Assembly: GCA_036960485.1 (NCBI GenBank)
Contig: JBALXS010000003.1
Span: 57,125-121,124, forward strand
Origin: Rs1 sp036960485
GTDB lineage: Bacteria > Pseudomonadota > Gammaproteobacteria > Pseudomonadales > Balneatricaceae
Length of the DNA: 64,000 nucleotides
Direction of reading: 5' to 3'
A model generated the notes under the pieces. It ran no database searches and was not told the DNA's origin. It was given only the letters and a program-made list of their open reading frames with translations. Shown here piece by piece: positions 37,189 through 46,240 of the stretch; position 1 is the first letter of the stretch; each line of letters opens with the position of its first letter. The translations under genes were made by a program, and so were the position numbers.

Positions 37189-38328
37189 CTAGTTTTTAAT
37201 AGCGCGTAAAATAACAAATTTTTTGCTGGTCGCCACCTTTTGGCAATTGCCAAAGAGCTTTTTTAAGGTTTGTGCATAATCCAAATGAATATTACCAATC
37301 ACCCAAAGCTCACCTTTAGGTTTTAATACCTTGTATGATTGCTTGAACATTTGTCGAGCTATGAAATCACCGATGGCGTTTTGCTGGTGGAAAGGAGGAT
37401 TATTAAAGATAATATCTGCGCTTGCAGGTTGCGCTGAACTTAAACAGTCATCAACGTGAAATTTAGCCTTATCCTGCTGTGCAAACATAGCTAAATAGTT
37501 ATGCCGGGCACTGGCAACGGCCATATAAGATTCATCGTAAAACTCTATCAGTGAATGAGGATTATTTTGTGCTGCAACTAAACCCACAATGCCATTTCCA
37601 CAGCCTAGATCAACAATCGTTTGCTCTTTATCACTGCTGGGTAAATGCTCTATAAAAAAGCGACAACCGATATCTAGCTTGCCTTGAGAGAAAACGTTGG
37701 CATGATTTAATATGCTCCAGTTCTTTTCTTCAAGTAGAAATGTTTTTGGAAAAGGGTTGGGTTTAACATCTAAGTGCGGATTAAATTGCGCAAAAATAAG
37801 GCGTGCTTTTTTCTTCGCTAAAGACGTTTTAGTATCGCCAATGATGGTATCAAATAATTTCAAACTTGATGTATGAATCATCTTTACCATCGCCGCGCCA
37901 ATAACCACACTTTGTGGACTTAAATGCGCGCGTAAACGGTGCAGTTGATCTTCTAATTGCGCCAAACTCTTTTGTACTTTTATTAACACTAAATCATAAA
38001 TACCTGCTAATGGTTCAAGAGAACTAATCAGGTTAACCGCCGTAAGCTTGTTGTTCTCTATATTGTTCAAAGTTGCCTGCTGGGCAATAAAAGAATCGCT
38101 TAACATGCTCGGCTCTAGACGATGTAAAGCGGTTGATAAAGCGCCAAACTGATCGTTTATAATTAATACTCTGCAATCTTTATGCAGTAATTTAGGATCC
38201 AGATCATTGACATAATCTAGTAATAATTCGTCAGCTGCATCCCAAGCTCTTAGCTGGTCATTATTGCGTAGCGGATATCGGTGTAGCGTGAATTCACCTT
38301 GAGGTACCGATAAAGTTGTATTTGACAT
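37189..38328 (-). CDS. rlmG: 23S rRNA (guanine(1835)-N2)-methyltransferase RlmG
   Basis: RlmG methylates G1835 of 23S rRNA. The C-terminal half carries the SAM loop VDLGCGNGIVGL and the catalytic FNNPPFHQ motif; the N-terminal half is the pseudo-methyltransferase domain seen in RlmG and RsmC. RsmC is the main alternative; the length of 379 and the FHQQNAIGD context fit RlmG better. It is upstream of dgkA on the same strand. Confidence 0.87.
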   Translation of the reverse strand: MSNTTLSVPQGEFTLHRYPLRNNDQLRAWDAADELLLDYVNDLDPKLLHKDCRVLIINDQFGALSTALHRLEPSMLSDSFIAQQATLNNIENNKLTAVNLISSLEPLAGIYDLVLIKVQKSLAQLEDQLHRLRAHLSPQSVVIGAAMVKMIHTSSLKLFDTIIGDTKTSLAKKKARLIFAQFNPHLDVKPNPFPKTFLLEEKNWSILNHANVFSQGKLDIGCRFFIEHLPSSDKEQTIVDLGCGNGIVGLVAAQNNPHSLIEFYDESYMAVASARHNYLAMFAQQDKAKFHVDDCLSSAQPASADIIFNNPPFHQQNAIGDFIARQMFKQSYKVLKPKGELWVIGNIHLDYAQTLKKLFGNCQKVATSKKFVILRAIKN

Positions 38329-38608
38329 TTATGATTAAAGCTCTAATAAAATATGAATGGATTTTAACATAAAGTTAAATCATGCCTATACCGATAAAAT
38401 GCTAAATGATGATTAAAAACTGCAGGCTGAAAAGTTTAGAGCAAAGCACAGGGGCCGAATACAGAGTAAAAGAGAAGAGAGCTGAAGCCTCATATTATGA
38501 AACAGGTGAGCAGTTGTTAGTTAACAGCTCGCTTGCTATATTAAATTTTAAATTAAGGTTTTTCAAAAAAATGTGATTAATATAGAAAGCGAGTCAATTG
38601 GCTTTAAG
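38329..38608. other. Intergenic region after the outer-membrane barrel gene
   Basis: 280 bp between rlmG and the barrel gene. It should contain the rlmG promoter and the 3' end of the TetR-MMPL operon. I see no ORF or convincing terminator. Confidence 0.4.
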
Positions 38609-39808
38609 TTAAAAGTAGCGATCTAACGTAAATTTTAGGTAATCATCTTGATCAAAATTGACTAGTAGGTCCTGATTACTACCTGAAGCAAAAGCACGCG
38701 CCTCAACTGAAATCTTCCAGTTGTCGCCAATACGACGATCCGCTTCCAGTGAAAAACTATTACTATTATAATCTAAGTCATGGATAACACCGGCCAATAA
38801 AGAAGTGCTTTGCGCGTCGTTAAGTGCGAGCCTTGCGCCAATGCCAATATCATTTTGCATGATGGAATTAGCTGATTTACCACGTTGATCTTTACCGTAT
38901 TCAAATAATACTCCTAAATCTGTCGCTGATTCAAAAATACCGTAAAAAGTATATTCGGCACCTAACTGACTTGCCCAATAATTATCGACAGGATTGTGTT
39001 GGTAAATAACTTCACCTTTAAATAACCAGCTATCAATAGTGGCTTGTATATCGATTCCCACTTGTTCAATTTGTTGATAATGAGCACCTAACACATTACT
39101 GCCATTTTTGTTAATGACACGATACTGTGGAGTACGATCTGTTCCTTTGTACCAGTGAGCACCTATATCATAAACATCAAATGAATGGCTCCAGCGCAGC
39201 GCTAAATCGACATGTTTCTCATCGTTACTTGACTCAAAAGTAGTTTCATCTTTATCGACAATTAAAGAGGATCTAAGGCGACCATCAGTGCCGGTATAGG
39301 TCTGTTCTCTAAAACCCGGTAATAGGTAAAAATCGAGGATACCCCAGTCTTTAACTAACGACAAATTAACCATCGGCTGGCCTAATTTATGCTCTTTATC
39401 TAAGCCTTCAACGCTGTCTTTTTGGTTGATGACATCCACAAGGTTTTGAAATTCAGCGACACCCCAGAATACTTTACGAAAACCTGTCCGCAACTCCCAA
39501 TCTTCGCCTAAATGAACCCAGTTTAACTCACGAATATCGGCATGAGTACGTTCTGAGTCTTGCTGGTCCTTTCTAAAAAAAGGTGTAAAAGTAACGCTGT
39601 CTTGTTCGTCATTCCAAGACCAATACAGTTCAGGCTCAACTGAGAAGGAGGTATTAGTACGATAATCTTGGTTAGCGAACTTACCGTCATCAGCGTATAA
39701 GGATATTTCAGTGCTTATTTTGGTGTTTGCTTCAAAAAATAGCTCATCTGCGATAGCAGGTTGCATAAGCAACCCACTACCGATCGCTAACCATGCGATC
39801 TGCTTCAT
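38609..39808 (-). CDS. Predicted outer-membrane beta-barrel protein
   Basis: A 399-residue protein with a signal peptide (residues 1-20, ending PAIA) and then alternating amphipathic strands rich in aromatic and charged residues, ending in the RYF C-terminal aromatic typical of barrels. I do not recognise a named family with certainty; it resembles DUF1302-type or porin-like barrels that accompany MMPL pumps. It is last in an operon 1 bp after the LolA-like gene, so it probably forms the outer-membrane part of the same system. Confidence 0.7.
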   Translation of the reverse strand: MKQIAWLAIGSGLLMQPAIADELFFEANTKISTEISLYADDGKFANQDYRTNTSFSVEPELYWSWNDEQDSVTFTPFFRKDQQDSERTHADIRELNWVHLGEDWELRTGFRKVFWGVAEFQNLVDVINQKDSVEGLDKEHKLGQPMVNLSLVKDWGILDFYLLPGFREQTYTGTDGRLRSSLIVDKDETTFESSNDEKHVDLALRWSHSFDVYDIGAHWYKGTDRTPQYRVINKNGSNVLGAHYQQIEQVGIDIQATIDSWLFKGEVIYQHNPVDNYWASQLGAEYTFYGIFESATDLGVLFEYGKDQRGKSANSIMQNDIGIGARLALNDAQSTSLLAGVIHDLDYNSNSFSLEADRRIGDNWKISVEARAFASGSNQDLLVNFDQDDYLKFTLDRYF

Positions 39809-39809
39809 T

Positions 39810-40607
39810 TTAACGTGCTCGTTTTAAAGTGTTTTTGTTGAAATCAGCAGAAGAAAGCCCCGTGCCAAACTTGTAACCTTTCCACTTCAAGTCAGTACTT
39901 TTTTGATTTTGATGGTTAACCATCTTAGCCATATCTGCTCTCCAGTACTTTGCTTGGTACTGTTTGAAATCATGATTTGTTAAGGTCTTTAACAGGCTGT
40001 TTTTACGGTCGTAGAACTCAGTTTTAACATTGCGATATTCTTTAGTATCCAACCAAGAAATACGTCTGGTATAACCCGAATTTTTATCTACTGGGTATTG
40101 CTCTACTACAAAACAAGTCCCTAAATCACAGGCTTCTTCTTTGAGGAATTTGTAAGTATATTTTTCAATCTCAAATGAGGCTAAATCTTCAAAAGAAAAC
40201 TCAGATCCCATAAAAGGGCCAGATTTGTTACGTGATGAAATACGCTTTACGCGCTTTAGAGCAGGTAAATACAGCCACTGATCATCATTGCCAACGGTAT
40301 GTGAAAAACTTAGGAAAGCGGTTCCTTTAACATCACGAGGTTTATCAAAGATACTTAAACTTTTATCGCCGTCATTAGCGATTTCTAAGGTTTTACTACG
40401 GATGTCGCGAATACTTTCTTGGCCCTGCTTGTTGCGCAGTACCATGTTCATTGAGGATACTATATCTACCCAGCCTTCATCACGTGCTTTAGCTTCTTTT
40501 GAGATCGCCAAGCCTTTTTCTTCAGCTGTCTGTGCAAATGCTGTGCTAGTACCTAGTGCTAATACAGAGCTGACAACAATAGCAGTAGTTAAAGTTAAAA
40601 GTTTCAT
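39810..40607 (-). CDS. LolA-like outer-membrane lipoprotein-sorting family protein
   Basis: A periplasmic protein with signal peptide (1-25, ending TAFAQ). The family (PF17131-type, LolA-like half-barrel) binds lipid chains; the RISSRNKSGPFMGSEFSFEDL and DLGTCFVVEQYP segments with two cysteines are typical. It is 265 residues. The start overlaps the MMPL stop as ATGA, with AAGGAA upstream, showing tight translational coupling. A role as periplasmic lipid carrier between pump and barrel is inferred from context. Confidence 0.82.
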   Translation of the reverse strand: MKLLTLTTAIVVSSVLALGTSTAFAQTAEEKGLAISKEAKARDEGWVDIVSSMNMVLRNKQGQESIRDIRSKTLEIANDGDKSLSIFDKPRDVKGTAFLSFSHTVGNDDQWLYLPALKRVKRISSRNKSGPFMGSEFSFEDLASFEIEKYTYKFLKEEACDLGTCFVVEQYPVDKNSGYTRRISWLDTKEYRNVKTEFYDRKNSLLKTLTNHDFKQYQAKYWRADMAKMVNHQNQKSTDLKWKGYKFGTGLSSADFNKNTLKRAR

Positions 40608-42958
40608 TCTGCATTTCCTTTAGCAAGATTTTGAGGAGGAGTTTGTGTTGTGTTTTGTTGTGCGTTTTTCGCTTCTTTCTTGCCATCTAACATCATAAGT
40701 AGCGGTGGTAAGAATAAGAAATCGACAATCAAAGCAACTGCGATAGTTACCGCAGTAAGTAGACCCATATCGCCATTGAGCTTAAAGCTTGATTGAGCTA
40801 ATACCATAAAACCAGCGACTAATACTAAAGTGGTCACCCAAAGAGCACGGCCAACACTATTGAAAGCATATTTAACTGCTTCTTCACTGCTCTTTCCGTA
40901 TTTATCTATAGCGTGCTTATATTTAGACAGGAAGTGCACCGTATCATCTACCACAATACCTAGTGTCATGCCGGTCACTACTGACAATGCTAAACCTACT
41001 TGCCCGTCTAGGAAATACCAAAGTCCGAAGCCTACAGATGCAGGGATCAAATTAGGCAAAAGGCTAATAAAACCGTAGCGAACAGAGCGCAGTGCAAAAG
41101 CTAGTAGCAATGAAATCAATAGCAATGCGACAGTCGTACCTAGTAACATGCTATTAATATTGCGTTGGCCAATATGAGCAAACATAAGCGTAGGACTAGC
41201 AATATCGATACTATAATCCGGTGCATTCGTAGCGAACCAAGTATACATTTGGTTTTCAATATTAATCTGTTGTGTTGAAGATAGGTTTTTAAATGTGCCG
41301 ATAATGCGCGTTGAAGATTTATCAACGTTCAACTGGTTATTTAAATCAAGTCCGTAGGGAAGTGACATTTCATATAGCAGTAGGTACTGCGCAGATAAAT
41401 CTCTCTGTGAAGGCAGTTTGTAATAAGCTTGATCATCAGCGTGCATGTTTTTATTGAGACGCATTAATGTATCTGAAATCGTGCTGACATGATCTGTTTC
41501 AGGAAGTGATTTTAACCAACTACTGAAATCACCAATCGCTTTAAGAAACTTAGGATCGTTAATACCGCTAGAGACCTTGCTATCTACTGACACTTCTATA
41601 GAGGATAAGCCAGATAGATTAGCTTCCATAAAATCTGTTGCAGATCGAAAGGGAACGGAGCTATCAAAGTACTCAACAAAGTTATCATCTAATTTATTTT
41701 GCGGTAAAAATGAGGCGATAAAGATAATGAATACCGCTGAAAGTGGTAACAGCATTTTACGTTTATTGACGACAAATTCAGCAAATTTTTCCATCAAATC
41801 ACTTTTCTTATTGGCAGATACTTTACTCGCTTTAACAGGTAGTATCATCAATAGAGCAGGGAACACTGTAATAGAAAAGATGAACGCTAACATTACGCCT
41901 ATCGCAACCATGTTGCCTAAATCCCTAAAAGGTGGGGAGTCAGAGAAATTCATGCTCATAAAGCCAATTGCTGTGGTAAGGCTGGTCAATAAAATAGGCT
42001 TAAAGTTAATGCGCAAACTTTCTTGTAAGGCATCTTTCTTTTCTTTACCGTGACGCATTTCATAATAGTAACTGGTTAAAATATGAATACAGTCGGCGAC
42101 GGCTAAGGTCATGATCATAGTAGGTGCACTCGCCGATGGGCCGGTTAGATAAAAACCAAACCAACCTACAGTACCCATTGTGCCTGCAATACTAAAGATG
42201 ATGACAATGAGTGTAGCGAATGTGCCACTAAAGCTGCGCAGTAACAAAATCATAGTGAGTAACACAATACCAAACATGGCAGGTACTAGCGTTGCGCTGT
42301 CGCCTAGTGATGTTTCAGTAAAGGTGTTATTCATTATCACCATACCGGTGAGCTGTACTTCAAAGTTAGGAAACTTTTGTTCAAACTGCGCTTTGATTTC
42401 TCGAACTTTTGCTGTGACTTCGGGTACTTCAGTAATTGGGTTAATAGCGGGTAATTGCACAGTGGTATTAACAATAGTGATATGACCCGTTTTAGATACA
42501 ATTTTATTGAGTAATAAAGGATCTGTGGTCGCCACTTGTTTTATGCGTGACATATCAGCGGCAGTTAATAGCTCTGGATCTAGCACTAAGTCTTCTACGA
42601 TTAAGTCATCTTCCTCAGCGATTGTATGCTGAAAGTTTGAAACAGAATCGACTCGTGTAGAGTAGGGTATCTGCCAAGATTCATTAGTCAGCCAGTGAAT
42701 TGCACTGAGGTTTTCAGGTGTAAACACGTCGCCGTTTTTCGGGTTTAGAATAAAGACAGCGTTATCACTTTTTGCGTAGACTTCCTGCATGGCTTCGAAA
42801 TCAGTTAACTGTGGGTTTTCTTCACTAAAGAAGACTTTGTAGTCTCCTTTAAAGACCAGTTTTTGAGCTCCAGACGCTGCGCCAAAGACAATACATATTG
42901 TCAAAAGCAGCACGAGCCAAGGTCGATTGAGTGCAAAGTTATATATGCGTTCTCTCAT
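40604..42958 (-). CDS. MMPL/RND superfamily exporter
   Basis: A 784-residue inner-membrane transporter with two repeats, each one span, a periplasmic domain (about 35-220 and 435-600), then five spans. The AVADC aspartate at 289 and DD at 671-672 (VVDDTVHFLSKY) lie in the fourth span of each half, where RND proton-relay residues are found. Its closest functional analogues are lipid exporters such as HpnN and MmpL3. The C-terminal tail is Gln/Thr-rich and cytosolic. It sits between TetR and the LolA-like gene. Confidence 0.88.
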   Translation of the reverse strand: MRERIYNFALNRPWLVLLLTICIVFGAASGAQKLVFKGDYKVFFSEENPQLTDFEAMQEVYAKSDNAVFILNPKNGDVFTPENLSAIHWLTNESWQIPYSTRVDSVSNFQHTIAEEDDLIVEDLVLDPELLTAADMSRIKQVATTDPLLLNKIVSKTGHITIVNTTVQLPAINPITEVPEVTAKVREIKAQFEQKFPNFEVQLTGMVIMNNTFTETSLGDSATLVPAMFGIVLLTMILLLRSFSGTFATLIVIIFSIAGTMGTVGWFGFYLTGPSASAPTMIMTLAVADCIHILTSYYYEMRHGKEKKDALQESLRINFKPILLTSLTTAIGFMSMNFSDSPPFRDLGNMVAIGVMLAFIFSITVFPALLMILPVKASKVSANKKSDLMEKFAEFVVNKRKMLLPLSAVFIIFIASFLPQNKLDDNFVEYFDSSVPFRSATDFMEANLSGLSSIEVSVDSKVSSGINDPKFLKAIGDFSSWLKSLPETDHVSTISDTLMRLNKNMHADDQAYYKLPSQRDLSAQYLLLYEMSLPYGLDLNNQLNVDKSSTRIIGTFKNLSSTQQINIENQMYTWFATNAPDYSIDIASPTLMFAHIGQRNINSMLLGTTVALLLISLLLAFALRSVRYGFISLLPNLIPASVGFGLWYFLDGQVGLALSVVTGMTLGIVVDDTVHFLSKYKHAIDKYGKSSEEAVKYAFNSVGRALWVTTLVLVAGFMVLAQSSFKLNGDMGLLTAVTIAVALIVDFLFLPPLLMMLDGKKEAKNAQQNTTQTPPQNLAKGNAE

Positions 42959-43016
42959 GTGTGCTCCATAAGTTTGAAATTTGATAATTAAAAGACTATT
43001 GTCTGGTAAATTGTTT

Positions 43017-43763
43017 TTACGAGGTGATTTTTAAAGTTGCAATTTTTGCAACTTCTGCAGCAAATATTTCTGTTTTCATTCGAGCTATCGATGCTTTCCA
43101 ATCAAAATCTTTCGCTAATGGCTGCCAGCACATCCCGTCTAAAATTAAATTAATGCTATTAATTAGTTCTCTTTCTACATTCAGTTGGGAGCGAAGAGAG
43201 CATGAGTTCATATCACCCATCAGTAACAACTGGGTTCCAAAGTCGACACTCCAACATGCAAATGCTAACTGCTCAATCATCATGCCTTCTGGCAGAGTGC
43301 ATTCACCTGAATCTACAGCGGTTCTAAAATGTGCGAATATAGGGGAAAGTAAAGATGTTTCGATTTGTTGATGTTGTTGTTGACGAAGTTCAGACGCTTT
43401 GAATGTACACCCTGCTGTTTTGACTGTAATCCCAATCATAAAGTCTTGGGGGTTGGCTTGAGCGTTCAATAAAGAGCCAACATGTACCGCTAGTGCTTTT
43501 TCTCGACTACTGCCCTCAAAGGTTAGCGCTCGGTTAAAAACTTGCGAGATGCTCGCCATATGTGCATTACAAAGCGCTAGAATAATATCTTCTTTACTGG
43601 TGAAATGGTTGTAAACAGTACCTTTAGAATAGGGGAGTTTCTTTACGAGTTTATCGATAGTGAGAGCGGCTTCACCTTCGGTACAAATAATTTCTTTAGC
43701 ACAGTTGAGCATTTCCAACTCTCTGGCATCTTTTTCTTCTGGGCTAAATATTTTCGGGCTCAT
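43017..43763 (-). CDS. TetR family transcriptional regulator
   Basis: An N-terminal TetR helix-turn-helix (about 15-65; TIDKLVKKLPYSKGTVYNHFTSKEDI) and an all-helical ligand domain without clear family assignment. It is first in the operon with MMPL, LolA-like and barrel genes, 58 bp before the pump. Two nearly identical palindromes lie 25 and 86 bp before its start, so it most likely represses the operon and itself. Length is 248, slightly long because of an N-terminal extension. Confidence 0.9.
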   Translation of the reverse strand: MSPKIFSPEEKDARELEMLNCAKEIICTEGEAALTIDKLVKKLPYSKGTVYNHFTSKEDIILALCNAHMASISQVFNRALTFEGSSREKALAVHVGSLLNAQANPQDFMIGITVKTAGCTFKASELRQQQHQQIETSLLSPIFAHFRTAVDSGECTLPEGMMIEQLAFACWSVDFGTQLLLMGDMNSCSLRSQLNVERELINSINLILDGMCWQPLAKDFDWKASIARMKTEIFAAEVAKIATLKITS

Positions 43764-43787
43764 AGTTTCTGCTTATTTAGTTTATTA

Positions 43788-43802
43788 TTGACGATTCGTC
43801 AA
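43788..43802. promoter_or_regulatory. TetR operator candidate 1
   Basis: A perfect palindrome TTGACGATTCGTCAA starts 25 bp upstream of the tetR ATG. It shares TGACG-N-TTCGTCA with the second site. Confidence 0.7.
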
Positions 43803-43848
43803 AGATAACGCTGAAATAGGGTGTTGTAAAGTAAAAATCAATTTATTT

Positions 43849-43861
43849 TGACGCTTCGTCA
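43849..43861. promoter_or_regulatory. TetR operator candidate 2
   Basis: TGACGCTTCGTCA differs from site 1 at one position and its centre is 60 bp from that of site 1. Two such sites in the tetR leader suggest cooperative repression. Confidence 0.65.
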
Positions 43862-44359
43862 TTATTTAACAATGTTACATTGAATTGAATTTAAAAGGGG
43901 TTAGTAGAAGCAGGATTCCAAATATCATAAAATATTAGCTGCGGTATTTAGAATTGATCTTAAGGTGATTATCCAAAAATTGGCTATGGTTATGACTATA
44001 TAGACTATAGTGATTGATAATGTTTACAGACTAATAAAAATAGCTGCTTAAACAGCGCATTTAATGTGTTTCAAGTAATTGAAAGCATTTCAGTTCGGGA
44101 GCTTCCCTCTGCGATTAAAAAACAATACCTATTGAAAGGGAGGTTATGGACTCAAAGGTATTTAATGGAATAATTGGCAACATCAATGAAAAGGTAACAA
44201 GGAAGTATATACGAGAGTAGCTATTAGTCATTAATAAAAGTAACCTAAATCAATTAGCTAGTGCCATTTTAAAACTCGATCGGTTGCGGCCGAGCTTTAT
44301 CTTCATATATACCTCTATACTTCAATAAATAGTATAAATATAAGCTAGTATTACCTTTT
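43862..44359. other. 498-bp intergenic region
   Basis: Between tetR and the diguanylate cyclase gene, whose 3' ends and promoters face away. The only coding candidate is the 24-codon ORF at 44146-44220. A GC-rich stretch at about 44276-44296 (CTCG...CGAG) may form a weak stem. Nothing else is recognisable. Confidence 0.4.
44146..44220 (+). CDS. Possible 24-residue small protein
   Basis: ATG 44146 is preceded by a strong GGGAGG two bases upstream and encodes MDSKVFNGIIGNINEKVTRK plus four residues before TAG. It has no recognised family. The ribosome site is close to the start. It may be a small protein, a leader peptide or chance; only the SD-like site supports it. Confidence 0.2.
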   Translation: MDSKVFNGIIGNINEKVTRKYIRE

Positions 44360-45577
44360 TTATGATTCGGCTATATTGATTTTTAGTTGATTCCTGCCTG
44401 CATCTTTAGCTGCATATAAGGCTGTATCAGCTAGCTTTACTAAAACTTTTTCGGAAATATGGGTAGCATACGTCATCCAGCTAAGGCCAAGGCTCATTGT
44501 GATTTTTAGTGCATTGCCAGGGATTATAAATGGTTGTTCTTCTATTACAAGACGATAACGCTCAGCGACTTTTTCCATATTATTTGCTTGCAAGTCGGAA
44601 AAAACCACCATAAATTCTTCGCCACCATAACGTCCTACGTTATCGTGTCGTCTGGCAACAGATTTCAAACGCTTAGCAACTTCTATTAATATGGCATCTC
44701 CTGCTTGATGTCCATATCGATCATTAACTTGTTTAAAATGATCTATATCCATCATGAGCAATGCAATTCCATCCCTATTTTTATGAGCTCGTGCTATTGC
44801 TACTTCTAATAACTGTGAAATAGCGCCACGATTAAACAAACCAGTGAGTGCATCTCGCGTGGCTTGAATCGTTAGTGCATCGCGTGATTCACTTAAATTT
44901 TTATTTGCGTTGTAAAGCTTTTCATATAGTTTACTTTTTTCGACGACTGAAGATAATTGATCGGCAAGATTACAAAAAATAGCTTGATGTATATGAGCAT
45001 AGGTATTTTTTTCATTGCTGGAAAAGAAGAGAAATCCAATAGGGTTCCCCATCGAAATAAGAGGGCAAGTTAAGCTAGATCTTATCCCTTCGGCTAACGC
45101 TAACCGAGTAGAAACTGAATTAGGTTTGTCTAGAAAGTATTGCTCTAGATCATTAATAATTCTTGGTTGTTTACTGGCTACAATTTCTTGTAAACTACTT
45201 CCTTGCATAGGTCGCGAAAACCCATTTTTAAGAAATCTTTTTTTAGAGTCACTTTTTAGCCAATGGGCCCTTAATACATCGCCGTTTTGTTCTAGTAATG
45301 CAAACCCAATGCGATTGTAAGGTATGACATCATGAAATGAAGTGTAAATATATTCTAATATATCAGTTAGGAACAACCCTTCATTTAGTTTTTGGGTGAA
45401 CTCCAGTATTTTAATTTGATTACGCAGTTTTTCATCTATTGACTGAGATAAATTAATAATTGATTTACCGAGCAAGGCTATCTCGTCATCCCCTTGAATA
45501 TTGCTAGATAAGGTAAATTCGCCGCGTTGCATTGAGGAAACTAATTCTTGAAGTTGATTGATTCTAGTGTCCAGCAT
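44360..45577 (-). CDS. GAF-GGDEF diguanylate cyclase
   Basis: A 405-residue c-di-GMP synthase. Residues 1-52 look like a HAMP linker although no membrane span precedes it; residues 65-215 form a GAF sensor domain; 235-400 form the GGDEF domain with an intact GGEEF active site at 318-322 and the RRHD inhibitory site at 309-312. An in-frame TAA 12 bp upstream of the ATG excludes a longer product. The first 14 codons and 140 bp upstream are tandemly duplicated. Sensory ligand unknown. Confidence 0.9.
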   Translation of the reverse strand: MLDTRINQLQELVSSMQRGEFTLSSNIQGDDEIALLGKSIINLSQSIDEKLRNQIKILEFTQKLNEGLFLTDILEYIYTSFHDVIPYNRIGFALLEQNGDVLRAHWLKSDSKKRFLKNGFSRPMQGSSLQEIVASKQPRIINDLEQYFLDKPNSVSTRLALAEGIRSSLTCPLISMGNPIGFLFFSSNEKNTYAHIHQAIFCNLADQLSSVVEKSKLYEKLYNANKNLSESRDALTIQATRDALTGLFNRGAISQLLEVAIARAHKNRDGIALLMMDIDHFKQVNDRYGHQAGDAILIEVAKRLKSVARRHDNVGRYGGEEFMVVFSDLQANNMEKVAERYRLVIEEQPFIIPGNALKITMSLGLSWMTYATHISEKVLVKLADTALYAAKDAGRNQLKINIAES

Positions 45578-45895
45578 GTCCTGATCCTGTTATTGCTTTT
45601 CTTTAAACTATAGCAGGTTTGTAGCTAATAAAATTTGATCCAATCGAGTGTTTAATCACTTTATGTATTGCTGTGTTTTGCCTGGGATTAGCAGATGATA
45701 AATAGAAGCAACTATGGAAACTAATTCTTGAAGTTGATTAATTCTAGTGTCCAGCATATCCTGATTCTGTTATTACTTTTCATTAAACTATAGCAGGTTT
45801 GTAGCTAATAAAATTTGATCCAATCGAGAGTTTAATCACTTTATGTATTACTGTGTTTTGCCCGGGATTAGCAGGTGATAAATAGAAGCAACTAT
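45536..45895. repeat. 180-bp tandem duplication spanning the diguanylate cyclase start
   Basis: Units 45536-45715 and 45716-45895 are identical at 171 of 180 positions, with 9 single-base differences and no gaps. Each unit begins with the same GGAAA, which recurs after the second unit, so the junction has microhomology. The first unit holds codons 1-14 of the cyclase gene and its leader; the second repeats them upstream. Confidence 0.95.
45656..45757 (-). pseudogene. Duplicated 5' end of the diguanylate cyclase gene
   Basis: In the upstream repeat unit the start codon is retained at 45757. The frame repeats the 14 N-terminal residues of the cyclase (MLDTRINQLQELVS) and then runs through non-homologous sequence to a TGA, giving 33 codons. 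It could be translated as an upstream ORF, or be inert debris. Confidence 0.75.
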
Positions 45896-45941
45896 GGAAA
45901 ATACTACTTTTGGTGTGGGTTTAACAAAATAAGTAGTTCAA

Positions 45942-45959
45942 GTTTGTATTTATACAAAC
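45942..45959. promoter_or_regulatory. 18-bp palindrome
   Basis: GTTTGTATTTATACAAAC, with 8-bp arms, lies upstream of the duplicated cyclase promoter region and downstream of the sigma-54 activator gene. A repressor site is possible; no T tract follows, so a terminator is less likely. Confidence 0.4.
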
Positions 45960-45984
45960 AAAAAATGCGCTTGGATGCCGAGGT

Positions 45985-46160
45985 GGTACCGTTTAATTTT
46001 CGTTAATTAGAACAATTATTCGCCTCAAATGACCACTGAATTTGACTCAAATAACCTAAACCTCGTAGTTCTCGGACAGCCTCCTAGCAGCTTGTTGGAC
46101 TTAACACTAATCTACTTTTTCTCGCTATGATCGGCCAAGCCCGACATACTGCTAGGTCAT
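45985..46160. other. GC-richer intergenic stretch with inverted repeats
   Basis: It has a less AT-rich composition than its surroundings, and the octamer CCTAGCAG (46084-46091) is inverted as CTGCTAGG (46150-46157). The short GGTACCGTTTAATTTTCG near its left edge is vaguely like the MITE-like end. It may be a degraded mobile-element remnant. No gene is supported. Confidence 0.3.
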
Positions 46161-46240
46161 TCTAATAGTGAGTGGTAGGCATAATATCGCATAGCTATTT
46201 ATAACATCAAGAGGTTGCAATGGCTTCTAGCTGTGTAGCG

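Noticed and set aside
41577..42053. 158-codon plus-strand ORF inside the MMPL gene
   Set aside because: Opposite to conserved pump sequence; no domain recognised.
44276..44296. GC-rich inverted segment CTCG...CGAG as terminator of a small RNA
   Set aside because: The stem pairs only at its 4-bp base and no T run follows directly.
45985..46010. Third copy of the MITE-like element end
   Set aside because: Only a short GTTTAATTTT-type match, expected by chance in AT-rich DNA; no inverted partner or target duplication.
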